NCBI RefSeq assembly: GCF_040115645.1 | Contig: NC_089547.1 | Span: 744,001 to 808,000, forward strand | Source: Euwallacea fornicatus | Taxonomy: Eukaryota; Arthropoda; Insecta; Coleoptera; Curculionidae | Direction: 5' to 3' | DNA: 64,000 nucleotides | Shown here: piece after piece, positions 46,490 through 57,169 of the stretch | Numbering within the stretch: the first letter of the stretch is position 1 | Layout: each line of letters begins with the position of its first letter | Notes under the pieces: generated by a model | The model's database searches: none | Seen by the model: the letters and a program-made list of their open reading frames with translations, nothing else | What the model was told of the DNA's origin: nothing | Translations under genes and position numbers: made by a program

Positions 46490-47230
46490 TAAGGCAAAGT
46501 TGACATCGAGCCACTACAGGATACCAGTGGTTCAACGAAGTTCTCCTGACTAACAATATAAGAAAAAAGACGATTTAAGCGAAATGTCAACATCCGGAAA
46601 TGTAAAAGGCCAGACTGCGATCGATTCACGAGTAATGAGCAAGGGATCCTTGGCGGTTTCACTCAGTATTTAAGTACCAAAAACTGAGTGCCCCACGCAG
46701 TGGCGTACTCCCACTCGGAATCCATTATCGGCGAATTCGCTAACTATTGCTTTAGAGAGTAACATTTAGGTCACCAGCCAAGTTCGGTCTTTAATGGTTT
46801 ATTGCAGTCACACCAACTTAACGAAACTTGGCTACATCCAAATTGCCTCCAAAAAAAAGTGGCGGTAAATCCAGTCTTCAAGAGCCCCCCTATCGGAGCG
46901 TAATGGTACTGTAACCTATTGGTACAGTGAATAGTGCTAAATAGATGGTGACACACATGGGCGTAACATAGGGTATAGACTTAAACCTCTAAAATAAACA
47001 AATACCAATTAATACGTCGATCTAATAGGGTCCAAGTCTCAATAATAGCGAAGAACGACGAAAAGCGTTTAGTTGCCTCGATAATAACCCAACTGAAGAG
47101 ATCTGATTAATAACGTCTCTATTAATTTTCTTTATTTAGCCTTTTAAATAATAATTAATTTAGTCTAGTGATAATTGGCTTCTTTTCGTCTCGACTTAAT
47201 ATTCGGCGTTGACGAATTCAATTAGACAGT
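46490..47230. other. Intergenic DNA
   Basis: GCAGTGGCGTACTC at about 46698 resembles a hAT-type end without a visible partner. Nothing else. Confidence 0.4.
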
Positions 47231-47239
47231 CAAATCGCA

Positions 47240-47317
47240 TTATAAATGTAAAAGTGTGTGACTGCTGTAAAAGCAAGGATGTCTCAAGTGGGGAGAGTTT
47301 TTGGAAACTCCTGCAAG
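47240..47317 (+). CDS. Candidate promoter and first coding exon
   Basis: TATAAATG at about 47241-47248 is followed about 38 bp later by ATG (47279). The frame reads MSQVGRVFGNSCK and ends exactly at a consensus donor AAG/GTAAGT (47317/47318), phase 0. The combination of TATA box, short leader, ATG and strong donor is what a first exon looks like. No downstream exon could be assigned, so the gene would need a long intron. The coordinates given include the TATA motif. Confidence 0.3.
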
Positions 47318-47540
47318 GTAAGTACACACTCTCCACTGCGGGTTAATTAAAAACAGTTATACTCCTTTAAAACGAGTCGACCTAGCGTCGACCGCCCTTC
47401 ATAATATCTCGTATACCAAGAGTTAATTCCCTTTGAAAAATCATCAAATTTGAGGTTTTAAACGTGGTCATACAAATAATATAAAAAAACTATTGAAAAA
47501 ATTACTTTTGTGACATATCAGGTCAAAAACGACTCGACAT

Positions 47541-47692
47541 CGTAAGAGTTGTCCGTTCAACTTTATTAGGAAAACCATGAGAAAACGACGGTATTGCGAT
47601 GCTGCAACTTTTATTCGTAACAGTTGTACGTTCGACTATTTTAGGAAAATCAGAAGGGAACGACGGTATCGCGATGCTGATTATCATACTTT
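47541..47692. repeat. Two tandem units of about 75 bp
   Basis: Both units read CGTAAsAGTTGTnCGTTCrACT, then TTAGGAAAAnCA, then ACGACGGTATyGCGATGCTG. The same half-motif GTCGAC... also occurs near 47376-47392. Confidence 0.8.
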
Positions 47693-47699
47693 AACGTAA

Positions 47700-48310
47700 C
47701 CAGTAATCTCTTATTTTTTCGCTCAAGTCCCTGAACGTTTAACGTTATTTCCTAAGCTAAAGCATTTATGAGGCCATGTGCCCTGTAACAGGTTTCTTTA
47801 ACGTGCACCAAAGGGCACCGAATATATTCTGAGATTCTCGTCTAAGATTAATCACCGTTCCGAAAAGGGAACTTTTTAGGAGATTTTACCGTGGAAACTG
47901 GGTATATGTTTTCTGATACAAATTAATGTTTAGGTCGTGATTTTCCAATTCTACTTATAAACTATTGATCGGGACCGAATCAAAACAGGATATTATTAAT
48001 TGTTTACAGGAACAAACACCTTAATCGATTTCAGGAGTAACGCCTGCCCCTTTTACCACAGTTCCAGAACTAGGTCCGCGAAAACTTATATCTGAGAAAA
48101 TCGTGCTTAATTAGCCGAAGTTCTGCAAGGATTTGAAACAGATTTAATATGAAGTTCCTGAAGTTAAAAGTTAAATAGCGCATGTTCCGGATGCAAACTC
48201 TATAAAAGTCCGTCATAAAGAATGTTCAAAAGTTATAAAGCTTTCACTAAGTATATAATTTTTTAAGGAACTCGTCGCGTTTCGTCTCCAAGCGGATTTC
48301 ATTGGAGTCC
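47700..48310. other. Intergenic or intronic DNA
   Basis: Nothing recognisable. Confidence 0.4.
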
Positions 48311-48314
48311 TCCT

Positions 48315-48444
48315 TTATCCCCTGCAGCCATGTGCATGATCGAACTTCACGTACGAGATAATATCTGCTTCAGTGACATCATCATTTAGGATTCCGTTAA
48401 TTCTCGAAAATACACCACTGGGTATCTCGATAAGACGGAAAAAG
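48315..48444 (-). CDS. Candidate terminal coding exon, 42 codons
   Basis: On the minus strand an acceptor with a pyrimidine-rich tract (ATTGATCCTCAG) precedes 48444. After one phase-completing base the frame reads FFRLIEIPSGVFSRINGILN, then DDVTEADIISYVKFDHAHGC, and ends in TAA at 48315. The composition is balanced and the peptide looks protein-like (acidic, amphipathic). No upstream exon or poly(A) signal was identified and the family is unknown. Confidence 0.3.
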
Positions 48445-48499
48445 CTGAGGATCAATTTGAAATAAATTTGATGATTAAGGAAAAAAATCCCGCGATGGT

Positions 48500-49760
48500 G
48501 CTGTGGGAGGGATGCATTAATGTAAAATTATTTAAATAAAATTGTTGTCGTGATTAGCGTTTCATTCGATGTGATTGGATAGCTAATTTTCCAGATATAA
48601 ATGGTAAATTGGAGTATTGGGGATGATTTGTGAAGATGGAACGTTGCTAACACACCTGATAATTAAGTTGAGTTCGAAAAGCTCCACTCTTTCTCTAGAC
48701 ACCAATCGTAGATAATAATAGAGAAAATAGCAAGACGACATATTTACTATAATGGGACCATTCAGAGGTCCGTTCTGTTTATCACCAGTTTACCTAATTG
48801 TAACTTGATGGGTCTTTAGTGTAGTCCGGCCCTGTCTAGGTATTTTTCAGATTAATAGATATTTTTGTCTGTATCACGAATTGCGTTAGAGACTACTTTA
48901 TTTTTGACCATGCCAAAGCATTTCGGTAATGTTTGTTCTAGACGATTCAGTTTTCCGGCAACCGGTGGAATTTTGTTAATTCTTTGTCTACGTGTAAATG
49001 TTTCTTTGTTTATACTTGTTGGCACAAAAACGACTTTATCTTGTTGTTAGAAAAAGTTGTAGCTTAATCGTTTAAATCTGTATTTTTGCGAATTGATGCC
49101 AACTTATGTTTTTTGATCAAAGGTAAATTTTATATGAAATGATTCAGGTGAGTGGTGGAAACGTGATTATTGTACAAGATGACGCAAAAATTAAAAAAAT
49201 TGAGGCAAAAAGGATTTTTTTTTTCGTTTTTAAGCCACCCTGTGCGGTGATAATGTGTCTATGACCGGAATGATCAAGTTAATAAGAATTGATTAAAAGA
49301 AACGCAACGGAACGATATTCGCAAAAGCACAGTTTTTCTCAAATAAGCTCTAGCGATTTTTAAGCTCGAGATAAGACCGATTCCGTGTGAACAGGCATTA
49401 GAGGACCTTAGTTTAATACAGAAATAAAAAAGCAATACAATTCCATCATTTTCGAAAAAACGGAGAGATAAAAAAAATAAATCCTTTTTGAGCCCCCTTA
49501 TAGGGAATACTCTATCGAATTTAATCATTTTTTCGTAGTTATCCGTCGAAAACCATGAGATGACCCCTCAGACTATAAAAGTCTGAAAGAGACATAGAGA
49601 TGACATCCTTCACAAAAAACTGATAATTGATTAAATTTGAATGGCGATTTTCAATATCTGACCTTTAGGTTGAAGGTACTGTTGTTTCGTAATATTTTTT
49701 GAAGTTTTTGAAGTCATCTTTCTATTTTTTATATTCATCTTAGGTATCGTTCGAGTTTAT
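48500..49760. other. AT-rich intergenic DNA
   Basis: CCACCCTGTGCGG at about 49226 is a lone mariner-type tip. Otherwise nothing. Confidence 0.4.
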
Positions 49761-49764
49761 TATA

Positions 49765-50300
49765 CAGGGTGTTATCAAGGCTTAGGCCGCTACTTCAGGA
49801 GCGTATTTTACGCGTTATTTTAAAATAAAAGATGATTTTTTTTTTTTTTAGTTTAAGTCGCCTCCTAAGGGAGCTATTTAAAGATGGAAGAGTTGTTTTG
49901 ATCATAATGCTTAAACGGTAAGTTACAAAGTTGTGAAACTTGGTACGAAACGACAAACACGGATATGCTGCGGAACAGGAAATTTCTAATTATCAGTGGT
50001 GTGGAGTCCCAGGGTAATATGCTCGCTAATTTTGCGGAAAAACTTGTTTGTGAGTTAAATTTTTAGAATACCAAATCCATAAAACGAGTTTTATTTTTTT
50101 ATAGGAAAAAGTTATTATCGTAAAATCGGTTAAACTTGTCGTCCTCGAGAAAAACTGCTTAAGTAGATAAATCCTCCTCTGAACTATTTTAATATGCATA
50201 ATTACGTAACTTCTTTAATATGCGCTTTAGATAAAAAAATATTTTTGCTTTTATTTTAAATTAACCTGTAGAATACGCTCCGAACCGAAGTTCGCGAGAT
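49765..50300. mobile_element. Mariner-type MITE
   Basis: The left tip is TA-CAGGGTGTTATC. The arm segments GGAGCGTATTTTAC...TTTAAAATAAAAG (about 49798-49830) and its inverted copy (about 50250-50290) match. The outer 30 bp of the right end are not clearly preserved. The left tip shares CTACTTCAGGAGCGT with the mariner derivative at 33077, implying related families. Confidence 0.55.
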
Positions 50301-50309
50301 AATTGAATG

Positions 50310-51740
50310 AAAGTATGAGAATTAAAATATGATCTTGCGAAAGCAGCAAAAAGTGCCCTGCAAGTTCGAGATTGAGGTCTTCTCTCTTTCCAAATGTCCA
50401 CGGCCGTATCTTCCAGCATTTTACTTCACAGTGATACTCAACAACACTTTTCTGAAATTTACTCTCTAAAAATAGCTTGGCCGGTCCCTACGTTTCTCTC
50501 TTTCTCCCCTTTCTCAATCGATACTACTTCTCTACTTTAATTATTCATTTAAATTAAGTAATTCCCCTAGCTTCTTGCTGTTTCCATAAGCTTTTGGTCG
50601 CTTTTGTCTTTCCATAATTTTTTCCACCATTAACTGGTTTCATAAAAAATTTCATCCTATACTGAGTTTCGTATATTCGGAACAGTGGTTGTCCAAAAGA
50701 GTTTTTCGAACGATTGCATCCGTGGGAAAAGCTGACTAAACTCATAACTAAACGCCACTCCCAGAGACTCATAATGGAGAAATTCCATAATTTTAAACAT
50801 CGGTCCTTGTATCATTTGACGGACGCTCCCTTCCCCTTCGTCCTTTTAAGAATATCCATCAAATGATCTTGTTACGGGTTAGAAAAAAAATATTATGTTA
50901 CACTACGGCGCAACTAAAAAAACAGCGACATGTTGCCCGTATTATACGCCTGTTTGGAGGGACACGGAGGACACTTCATGCGTCCCGTCTTTCTGTCGTA
51001 TTCTCCTGCAACAATGAACGTCAATAAACATCCATCACTTCAGAGCAAAGTACTGCCCAACAAGGCCCCACACCTCTTGCTAAACAACTGAAGCTGGCTG
51101 CTTTCGGGCATCAGAAAGGGCATGAAACAAAGGAGCCAGCACACCAACAAGCATAGGGCTCCGATTGGTGAATATGCTATCTAAATTATCAATTAATAAC
51201 CAAAAAGTAATAATTTCTCTTGTGATCTTTTGCTCGCAAAATCCTTGATTTTTGCCAACTTACTTACTTCAAGTTACTTTGTTTCGCTCTCGATGTAGGC
51301 AGGGCCGGTCTGAGACTCTGCAGTACAGGCGTATAACTTTTAAGGACCTGGGCTCCCATGTTCCAACTAATAAAATATTTATTTAAAATAGCTTCAAAGC
51401 AGTGAAGTTTAAAGTGGTTAAATTAGTACCGAGTTCGTCACAGATGATAGAGGACATAAATGTTGCAATTACCATTTCGAGCATAATATCAAATGTTTGT
51501 ACAGGATACCAAATTTTTGTGTTTTTAATGGGAAATTATTGTTTCAAGGCCGCAATGGAACCAATTATGGACATAAAATACACATAGATTGAAAAAATTT
51601 TCATTGCCTTAATTCTTGGATATCTTATTATGTGGTACAAAAAATGTATGAAATATTTATTTATTAATGAATTTTGATTAAAAATTTATATATAATTGCT
51701 CTACTATTAAATTGAAAAAAATAAATATAGTTTTTCGAGT
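50310..51740. other. Intergenic DNA
   Basis: GCAGGGCCGGTCT at about 51299 is a CAGGGCCGG motif seen also at about 22110; it may be a hAT-type tip, but no element could be closed. No gene. Confidence 0.35.
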
Positions 51741-51744
51741 AAAA

Positions 51745-52450
51745 AAATTAATAACATGTATTTACGACCTTGTATCAATACAGGCTTGAAATCCTCGCTA
51801 CATGCTTTGAACAAAGTTAACTATAAAATCTTGAGGTATACGCTACCATTCTTCTGTAGTAGCAATAGCAAGCCCCTGGACGGTTCTGGGACGATTTCTT
51901 CGAGAATTTACAGCTCTAGAAAGCACGTCTCAAGCATGTTCCATGGGATTCATGTCAAGCTTGTTGATTCCGTCCTTTTTACGGTAGTTATTTACTGCCA
52001 TAGGACGATGGGGATTATCGTCCGTGAAGACAAAATTTCCCCTGAACATGAATTAGGTCGGTGTGCTCGTGGGACATTATACACCAATCCACAACATGGC
52101 ACTTTCTCCCGCAAATGGAGGGTTGGGATGAGCGGAGGCAACTTGAGCAGCTCTCGTTGGCTTTCACTAAAGTCAATTTGGGCAGCGATCGTTTACGATA
52201 CAAATTCTGATAGCATCAGAAAAAAGAAGAAAATATCAGAATCTTTCGGGTAAGAGTATGTTCTGTTCAGCCCGCTGCAGCCGAAAAAGTCTGTATTGAT
52301 ATTGTAGCAGAGGAACTCTTCTATTAGTCCACTACATCGGAAACCAGACTGAACGATGCGTCTTAGCGTTGAATAACAAACAGCAACTCCAAGGGCATAT
52401 CTAACTTCCTTTCGAAGTTCTGGTATTTTGTCATAGTAGAATGTGTTAAG
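51745..52450 (-). pseudogene. Tc1-family transposase fossil
   Basis: Reading the minus strand from 52450: RYALGVAVCYSTLRRIVQSG (second helix-turn-helix region), then CIMSHEHTDLIHVQG, NFVFTDDNPHRPMAV (second catalytic block; MHDNARPHTA in relatives) and LDMNPMEHA (the PDLNPIEHxWD block, with the Glu kept but the Trp a stop). It ends with RIPQDFIVNFVQSM and RGFQACIDT at about 51760. Several stops and frameshifts. Terminal repeats were not located. Confidence 0.7.
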
Positions 52451-52456
52451 TGTCTA

Positions 52457-52762
52457 CAGGCTGATTCAAAACTCGAGGCGAAAAAGTAAGGAATTTTGTA
52501 CCGTTTGATATACTGGTTAAAAAAAGTAAAATAAAATTTTGTAATGAGAGGAGGATTCGTAGACGTGGTCAACTGCTATGGCCTGCGATATATCCTGACT
52601 TGAATACTCTGGACTATTTTGTATGGGGGCATTTAAAACAATTGCTTTATGCAGTAGAAATTGACAGCCATGAGTAATTAATGCAAAGAATAAGGAATGC
52701 AGTCAAATACATTTAAAATAGACAAAATATGGAATTTTTCGCCTTAAGTTTGAATCATCCTG
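52457..52762 (+). mobile_element. 306-bp mariner deletion derivative
   Basis: TA-CAGGCTGATTCAAAACTCGA at the left and, reverse complemented, TA-CAGGATGATTCAAACTTAA at the right, both then GGCGAAAAA, with TA on both sides. The interior encodes, on the plus strand, RRRGQLLWPAIYPDLNTLDY and FVWGHLKQLLYAVEID, the last catalytic block of a mariner transposase, before a stop. Everything upstream of that block has been deleted. It sits directly beside the Tc1 fossil. Confidence 0.8.
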
Positions 52763-52769
52763 TATAGCG

Positions 52770-53000
52770 ACTCTGTCTTTGGTTATTAACGCACTTATGA
52801 CCACTTTGCGATCTATCTTGTATAGAGTTAATCTTCAAATTGCGGTTCTATATATGGGGGACGTCGCTTTGTAAGTCGCCTATTCGCTCAGCTACAAACT
52901 TCTGAGAATGCTCTTTTTTTACTAACGCTATAATTCTGGCAAAATCAATGTATAGTATCACTTAGCGATTCATGATTTTGCTTTGAACCTTAAATGGTAC
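52770..53000. other. Intergenic DNA
   Basis: Nothing recognisable. Confidence 0.4.
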
Positions 53001-53151
53001 TAGTCCATATCATCGGTAGTCTTAAAACCGCACTTTGACGTCAGCCGGTCTTTAGGTTTATGAAAGTTTTGGACCTTACAAAGTTTACCGGTCCTTGGAC
53101 CTTCAAAAAACAGCCTTCGGAGGAACTTTCCTCCTTCCACGAGAGACTTAC

Positions 53152-53370
53152 CAGCGAATGAATTGTTACCGAACAAAGAACTGCGGCAATGGTATAAATT
53201 ATCCTTGGAGAAATGGGTCATTTCCACGTTGGGATGCTTCTGCAATAGATGCTCTTCCAAGGTGTGTGGGAATTCTGAATTGAAAGAGAACTTTGCACCG
53301 CATTTTGACAGTACAAAGACGTATCCGTTCAATAATTCATTTTCTTCTTCTTCAAATGAACCATCTCGGG
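53152..53370 (-). CDS. Candidate exon with zinc-finger-like segment
   Basis: On the minus strand an acceptor (AATCTTACCAG) precedes 53370 and a consensus donor CTG/GTAAGT follows at 53152. The open frame between them reads SRDGSFEEEENELLNG, then SKCGAKFSFNSEFPHTLEEH, LLQKHP and YHCRSSLFG. KCGAKFxFxSE...LEEHLLQKH resembles a C2H2 finger, but the first Cys of the pair is absent. If unspliced, the frame runs on to a stop at 53000 with another Cys (LTSKCGFKTTDDMD). The opposite strand is also open but less protein-like. It abuts the LITAF gene, head to head. Unresolved. Confidence 0.3.
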
Positions 53371-53437
53371 ACTGGTAAGATTATCCGAAAACTAGAAGTT
53401 TCGAGTTACGTGGCTGACATTGTCAGTGTCATGAGAG

Positions 53438-54602
53438 ATGGACAACGAAAGCGAGACGATCCAGAGGACGAGTTCAAGCTTCTCCGTGGTGGTGGATACT
53501 GTAGATTTAGCCCCCACTACCTCCGACGAGCCTCATGTAGTTGCCGTCAGGTCATGTCCGACTAATTCCACCAGAAGCGAAGATGCGAACGGCATCCGGC
53601 AGCCCAGCTCTTCTGGTCAGTTTGAAGAGAGATCGGCCACCGCTCAGACCAACCTGCGCAGTCCTAGAGCCGGAATGCTGATGCTCACAGGTTGGCAAGT
53701 TTAGGAGATGCCTATAATATCTCCACGAGGAAAATTATTTTTAGGATTAGTTAATTCCACCAGCATGCAGCACCATGAAAGCTTTATCATTAAGAGTTCT
53801 TTTGAGCAAAGCCGAGGTCACATGCCTCCCTCTTACTCCACTGTATTAAAACTAGGGCCTGTAGTGACTCACTTCCCCCCCAGCACCTACTCCTCCATAC
53901 CTTTCATAACTAGACAGCCTCCTCCTTCTTATGCGGAAATCCATGGAGGAGAAAGTGAGAACCTCAGTGTTATATCTGGTAAGCCATCACCCTCTATGTG
54001 TGAGCCGTCCTGATTTCCAGCAATTTGCAGCCGATTCCTTCTCCCTGGGTCCGCACCCCTTGTACATATCCTGTCCCCATTGCAGAGTAGTTGTAGTCTC
54101 CACAATCTACACGGAAAGATCCTACTTGTCCTATATACTATCCTTAGTTTTGTGCATGTGCTGCTGCTGGCCCTGCTGCCTTGTCCCCTTCTGCCACAAG
54201 TCTTGCAGGAACACCCACCATTTCTGTTCCAGATGTCACTATTACCTAGGTGTTTACAGGCCCTTAAATATAATTTCGCATTATCCCTCGTATTTGTGTA
54301 ATCCATCTAATTCTATCTCCAGAGCATCTACGCCGGAGCCGTCGAGCGTCGCGGCGCCTCCAGGAGACGCCGCTCAGTCACACGCTGACGCCGACGTTGA
54401 CGCTCTCAAAAGCGCGCTCTGGGTTGGAAACTTCCCGACGATTTTCCTTTCGGAAAACTTTCCATTCGCGGCATTTGATCGTAAGATTGTTTCTTTTTTC
54501 GCCATTTGGATCGTAGGTTGGGGGGTGAGGAGTTTTGCCCGTTCAGAATTCTCCTGGACCCTTAAGGAACAATTATTCGTCTGTTTAAGTAAGTTCTGTT
54601 GA
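53438..54602 (+). CDS. Second LITAF-domain gene, three exons, 3' end uncertain
   Basis: Exons 53438-53615, 53745-53978 and 54031-54602. Donors TCTG/GTCAGT and TCTG/GTAAGC and acceptors TTTTTAG and TTTGCAG all fit phase 1; the second intron is 52 bp. The N-terminus (MDNESETIQRTSSS) is acidic and Ser-rich. Exon 2 has two PPxY motifs (MPPSYST, PPPSYAEI), which in this family bind NEDD4-type ligases. Exon 3 carries the whole LITAF domain: LYISCPHCRVVVV with CPHC, the hydrophobic LVLCMCCCWPCCLVPFC, and HHFCSRCHYYLGVYRP. The family normally ends right after this point, yet the frame stays open for about 110 more codons through a CpG-rich stretch. Either the protein has an unusual tail, or an intron near 54250-54320 (acceptor-like TATCTCCAG at about 54322) hides the real end. 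The 5' end may also include an upstream exon. An endosomal membrane role is inferred from family knowledge. Confidence 0.8.
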
Positions 54603-54609
54603 TTTTAGT

Positions 54610-55365
54610 TAATAGTCAAATTAAGGCGATAAAGTTTGAGGGAACAATGACGATGGAGCCACAGCGTCATTTATAAAATTAGAGCCGATAATTGAAAATT
54701 GTGGCTATTGAAGCGATAGCCGTTCGGGCTTTTGTGTATATGCCGATGGTAATTGAACAGCTTCAATGAGATCAAGTAATGGGATTTCGATGCTCGTTTA
54801 ATGAATATTTTGAATCGAGCTTTTTTCTGCGTTATAGGCAGGTTAGTTTCAGTCAGCTAAAGGTCTAATGCTATTAACTATAACGACTCTATAAAGAGGG
54901 ATATAGGACCCTCTGGCAGCGAAGAATTTTTTATTTGCATACTCAGCCCCGTTAAAGTTGAGGTGTCTCACAGTACATCATAAGGCCGCGAAGAGCTCAA
55001 TTGAGCATCAATACGCATAGGATCAATCTTGGCCCGTTGACGCGCATAAGAGTAAGTCACCAGAAATGCAACGTTTTTTCGAAATTTCTGTCTCCCTTCG
55101 GTAGAACCCATTTTTTAGAGAAGATCTTGAAAAACTTCAATTTAAAATTAGGGAAAAATCACGAATAGATTGCAAAGTGCGCAAACGCCTAAAATCGGCT
55201 TTTTATTATTTACGTTTTGATTTATGAATATTTTAATTTCATCTCTTCATATCTATATTGGCGTTTGCCCCAATTAGGACAATTTGCCAATACTTGATTT
55301 CATCCCTCTTGCTCAGGCTAGTTCAGGTTCAGAAAACCTCTTTTTATTGCTTAATTTTCGCCCAT
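54610..55365. other. Intergenic DNA or 3' UTR
   Basis: Nothing recognisable. Confidence 0.4.
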
Positions 55366-55368
55366 CTC

Positions 55369-55424
55369 ATTGTGTCCTCCATTAATCGTGTCCTCCATTA
55401 ATCGTGTCTTCCATTAATCGTGTT
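55369..55424. repeat. 16-bp minisatellite, 3.5 units
   Basis: The unit ATTAATCGTGTCCTCC is repeated head to tail with one C/T change. Confidence 0.9.
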
Positions 55425-55429
55425 AGTCG

Positions 55430-56265
55430 CCTATTTCAAGAATTTAATTGGGTATCTAAATCTTACTTTTGCCCCCGGGTCATTAAGTTTTATTCAGTGG
55501 AATGCTTGCGGTGCTTTAGACCTCATCAAAACCCCAAAATTTTCCACTTTCGTAGAGGCTTCCAAAATAAGCCAGAAACGTTTTTAAGTGTAGCCGACTT
55601 TGTGACTATAACGTCACATTAACACCCCTAAAAAGGGCTTCATTACACATATGGACTTAATTTCCATAAATTCGAAGGGAATTTTTGGTACGTGACGATT
55701 TGGAATCTCTGAGACCCTATCGGGCATTTTAGAGCCCTTTTTGATTTTAAGCGCCTGTTTCAGGCCTTTACTCGATTTCTCATAAATTCACCCATCTCGT
55801 TTACACATGTTTCACTTGATTTTATATTTTCTCTTTACTTCAAATATGAAGACCGATCAGAATTAGTCTGGTTGTTTAACTCACACTGAGTTGATCGTAT
55901 CAACCATAAAACTGAAAACTTGTTTCGAATTGTGAAATGGTCCTGATACTCAAAAGCAAGACGGATTCGTGAGAATTGTGCTTTAGGGTTCGATACACTA
56001 ATTACCTCATCCTGCGGTAAAAACAAATAAAAAAACTTAATTTGTATTTTCAAAGTAGAGATTTCGCACATACTGAGTAGAGTTTACGCACATACTCAAA
56101 CAATCAAGTGTCTACCCGTAAAAGTGGCCATCGTAAAAAAATGTTGATGGTACTTCCGCAGAATTTTGTGATCGTTCAGGTTGTGTGTAAAGAGGGTATC
56201 AGGCAGTCCTGCGATACTTGTCTCTATACACTCGTATATCGTGCGACTCCAAAAAAAAGAATAAA
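55430..56265. other. AT-rich intergenic DNA
   Basis: Nothing recognisable. Confidence 0.4.
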
Positions 56266-56269
56266 AGGG

Positions 56270-56935
56270 TAAATAAAAATAACCAAAGACTGTTGATGAG
56301 TACAAAATTTAAAACAAACCAATTTTCTATCAACAAACAAGTTTTTTCATTGTTTATCTACTATTTAACTGAATTTGTATTGTATTTTTCACAAAACTTA
56401 TCCCTACTTTTCTCAAAAACTAATCGGTATATTTTGAATCGCAATACGCCATTGAATGCAGTTTTGAATCATTTATAATTTGAGGTACCACTTGACCTAT
56501 GTTCTCATCTTAAAAAATCGATCAATTTGTGTTACCGGTGATTTGAAAAAATAAAAAAATTTCAAAAAATAGTTTTTTTTCGACTATTTGATGCTGCTTT
56601 TGAATTTTTTTAATTGTAATTTGGTAAAACATTAACGATAGGGGCAGGATTCAGACCCACGTGATTTATGGGGATCTCGGAAACGGTAAAAGGTGCAAGT
56701 CGGTTAAATGGAGGCAAAGTTGCGTATTTTGACGGTCAACAATAAATCATTTACGAAGATCGAAAACTCCGAATATTTTCGAAAATATCTTATAAAAACT
56801 GAGATTTGGATTTTCGTTTTTCGCAAAAAACTCGAAAACCGTTATTCGGATCGGAGAAACCTGATAATAAAACATTACTGAAAGGAGGAAGGGGTGGGGA
56901 AGGGGGGTCAGTTTAGAGCCACACAGTATATTGGT
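56270..56935. repeat. Foldback repeat family, copy B
   Basis: Closely resembles the inverted left arm and right flank of copy A (20374-20903): ACAAACCAATTTTCTATCAA, ATTTAACTGAATTTGTATT, CTCAAAAACTAAT, GATGCTGCTTTTGAATTT and the terminal TTAGAGCCACACAGTATA. It has only one arm of the hairpin, so it is a truncated or half copy. The GGGG-rich stretch at 56880-56905 precedes the terminal motif. Confidence 0.65.
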
Positions 56936-57009
56936 TTCATCAGGCATGGGTATGGACAAAATTGGTAGTGATTTTTTTATGATCTATGATGAAATATTTG
57001 CGTGAAGCA

Positions 57010-57165
57010 GAGTAGTGACCGTACGGGGGACGAGATCGGGCGACGGCCTAGAGCGGTGGACTTTCCCCGTCGGCAGTTTTTTTCTTGGGGCCAGGGGGGC
57101 GGTGATTAAAAATTGCATCCAGGAAACCAGAGTTAAGGCCGGGCCTGCTGATGCACGCACAACCA
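57010..57165 (+). repeat. SINE-like dispersed repeat, copy 2 (diverged)
   Basis: Same order of blocks as copy 1 at 960-1095: CTAGAGCGGTGGACTTTCC, then a degenerate GC-rich spacer, then GCGGTGATTAAAAATTGC and GTTAAGGCCGGGCCTGCTGA. It is more GC-rich than copy 1. The upstream GACGAGATCGGGCGACGG may belong to the same tRNA-like head. Confidence 0.45.
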
Positions 57166-57169
57166 GGTG

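Noticed and set aside
46698..46712. CAGTGGCG motifs (also near 42, 1991 and 3220) as hAT ends
   Set aside because: No paired inverted ends or 8-bp duplications could be found.
53931..54306. Minus-strand 125-codon frame
   Set aside because: Antisense of the second LITAF gene; its Cys and Arg content mirrors the coding strand.
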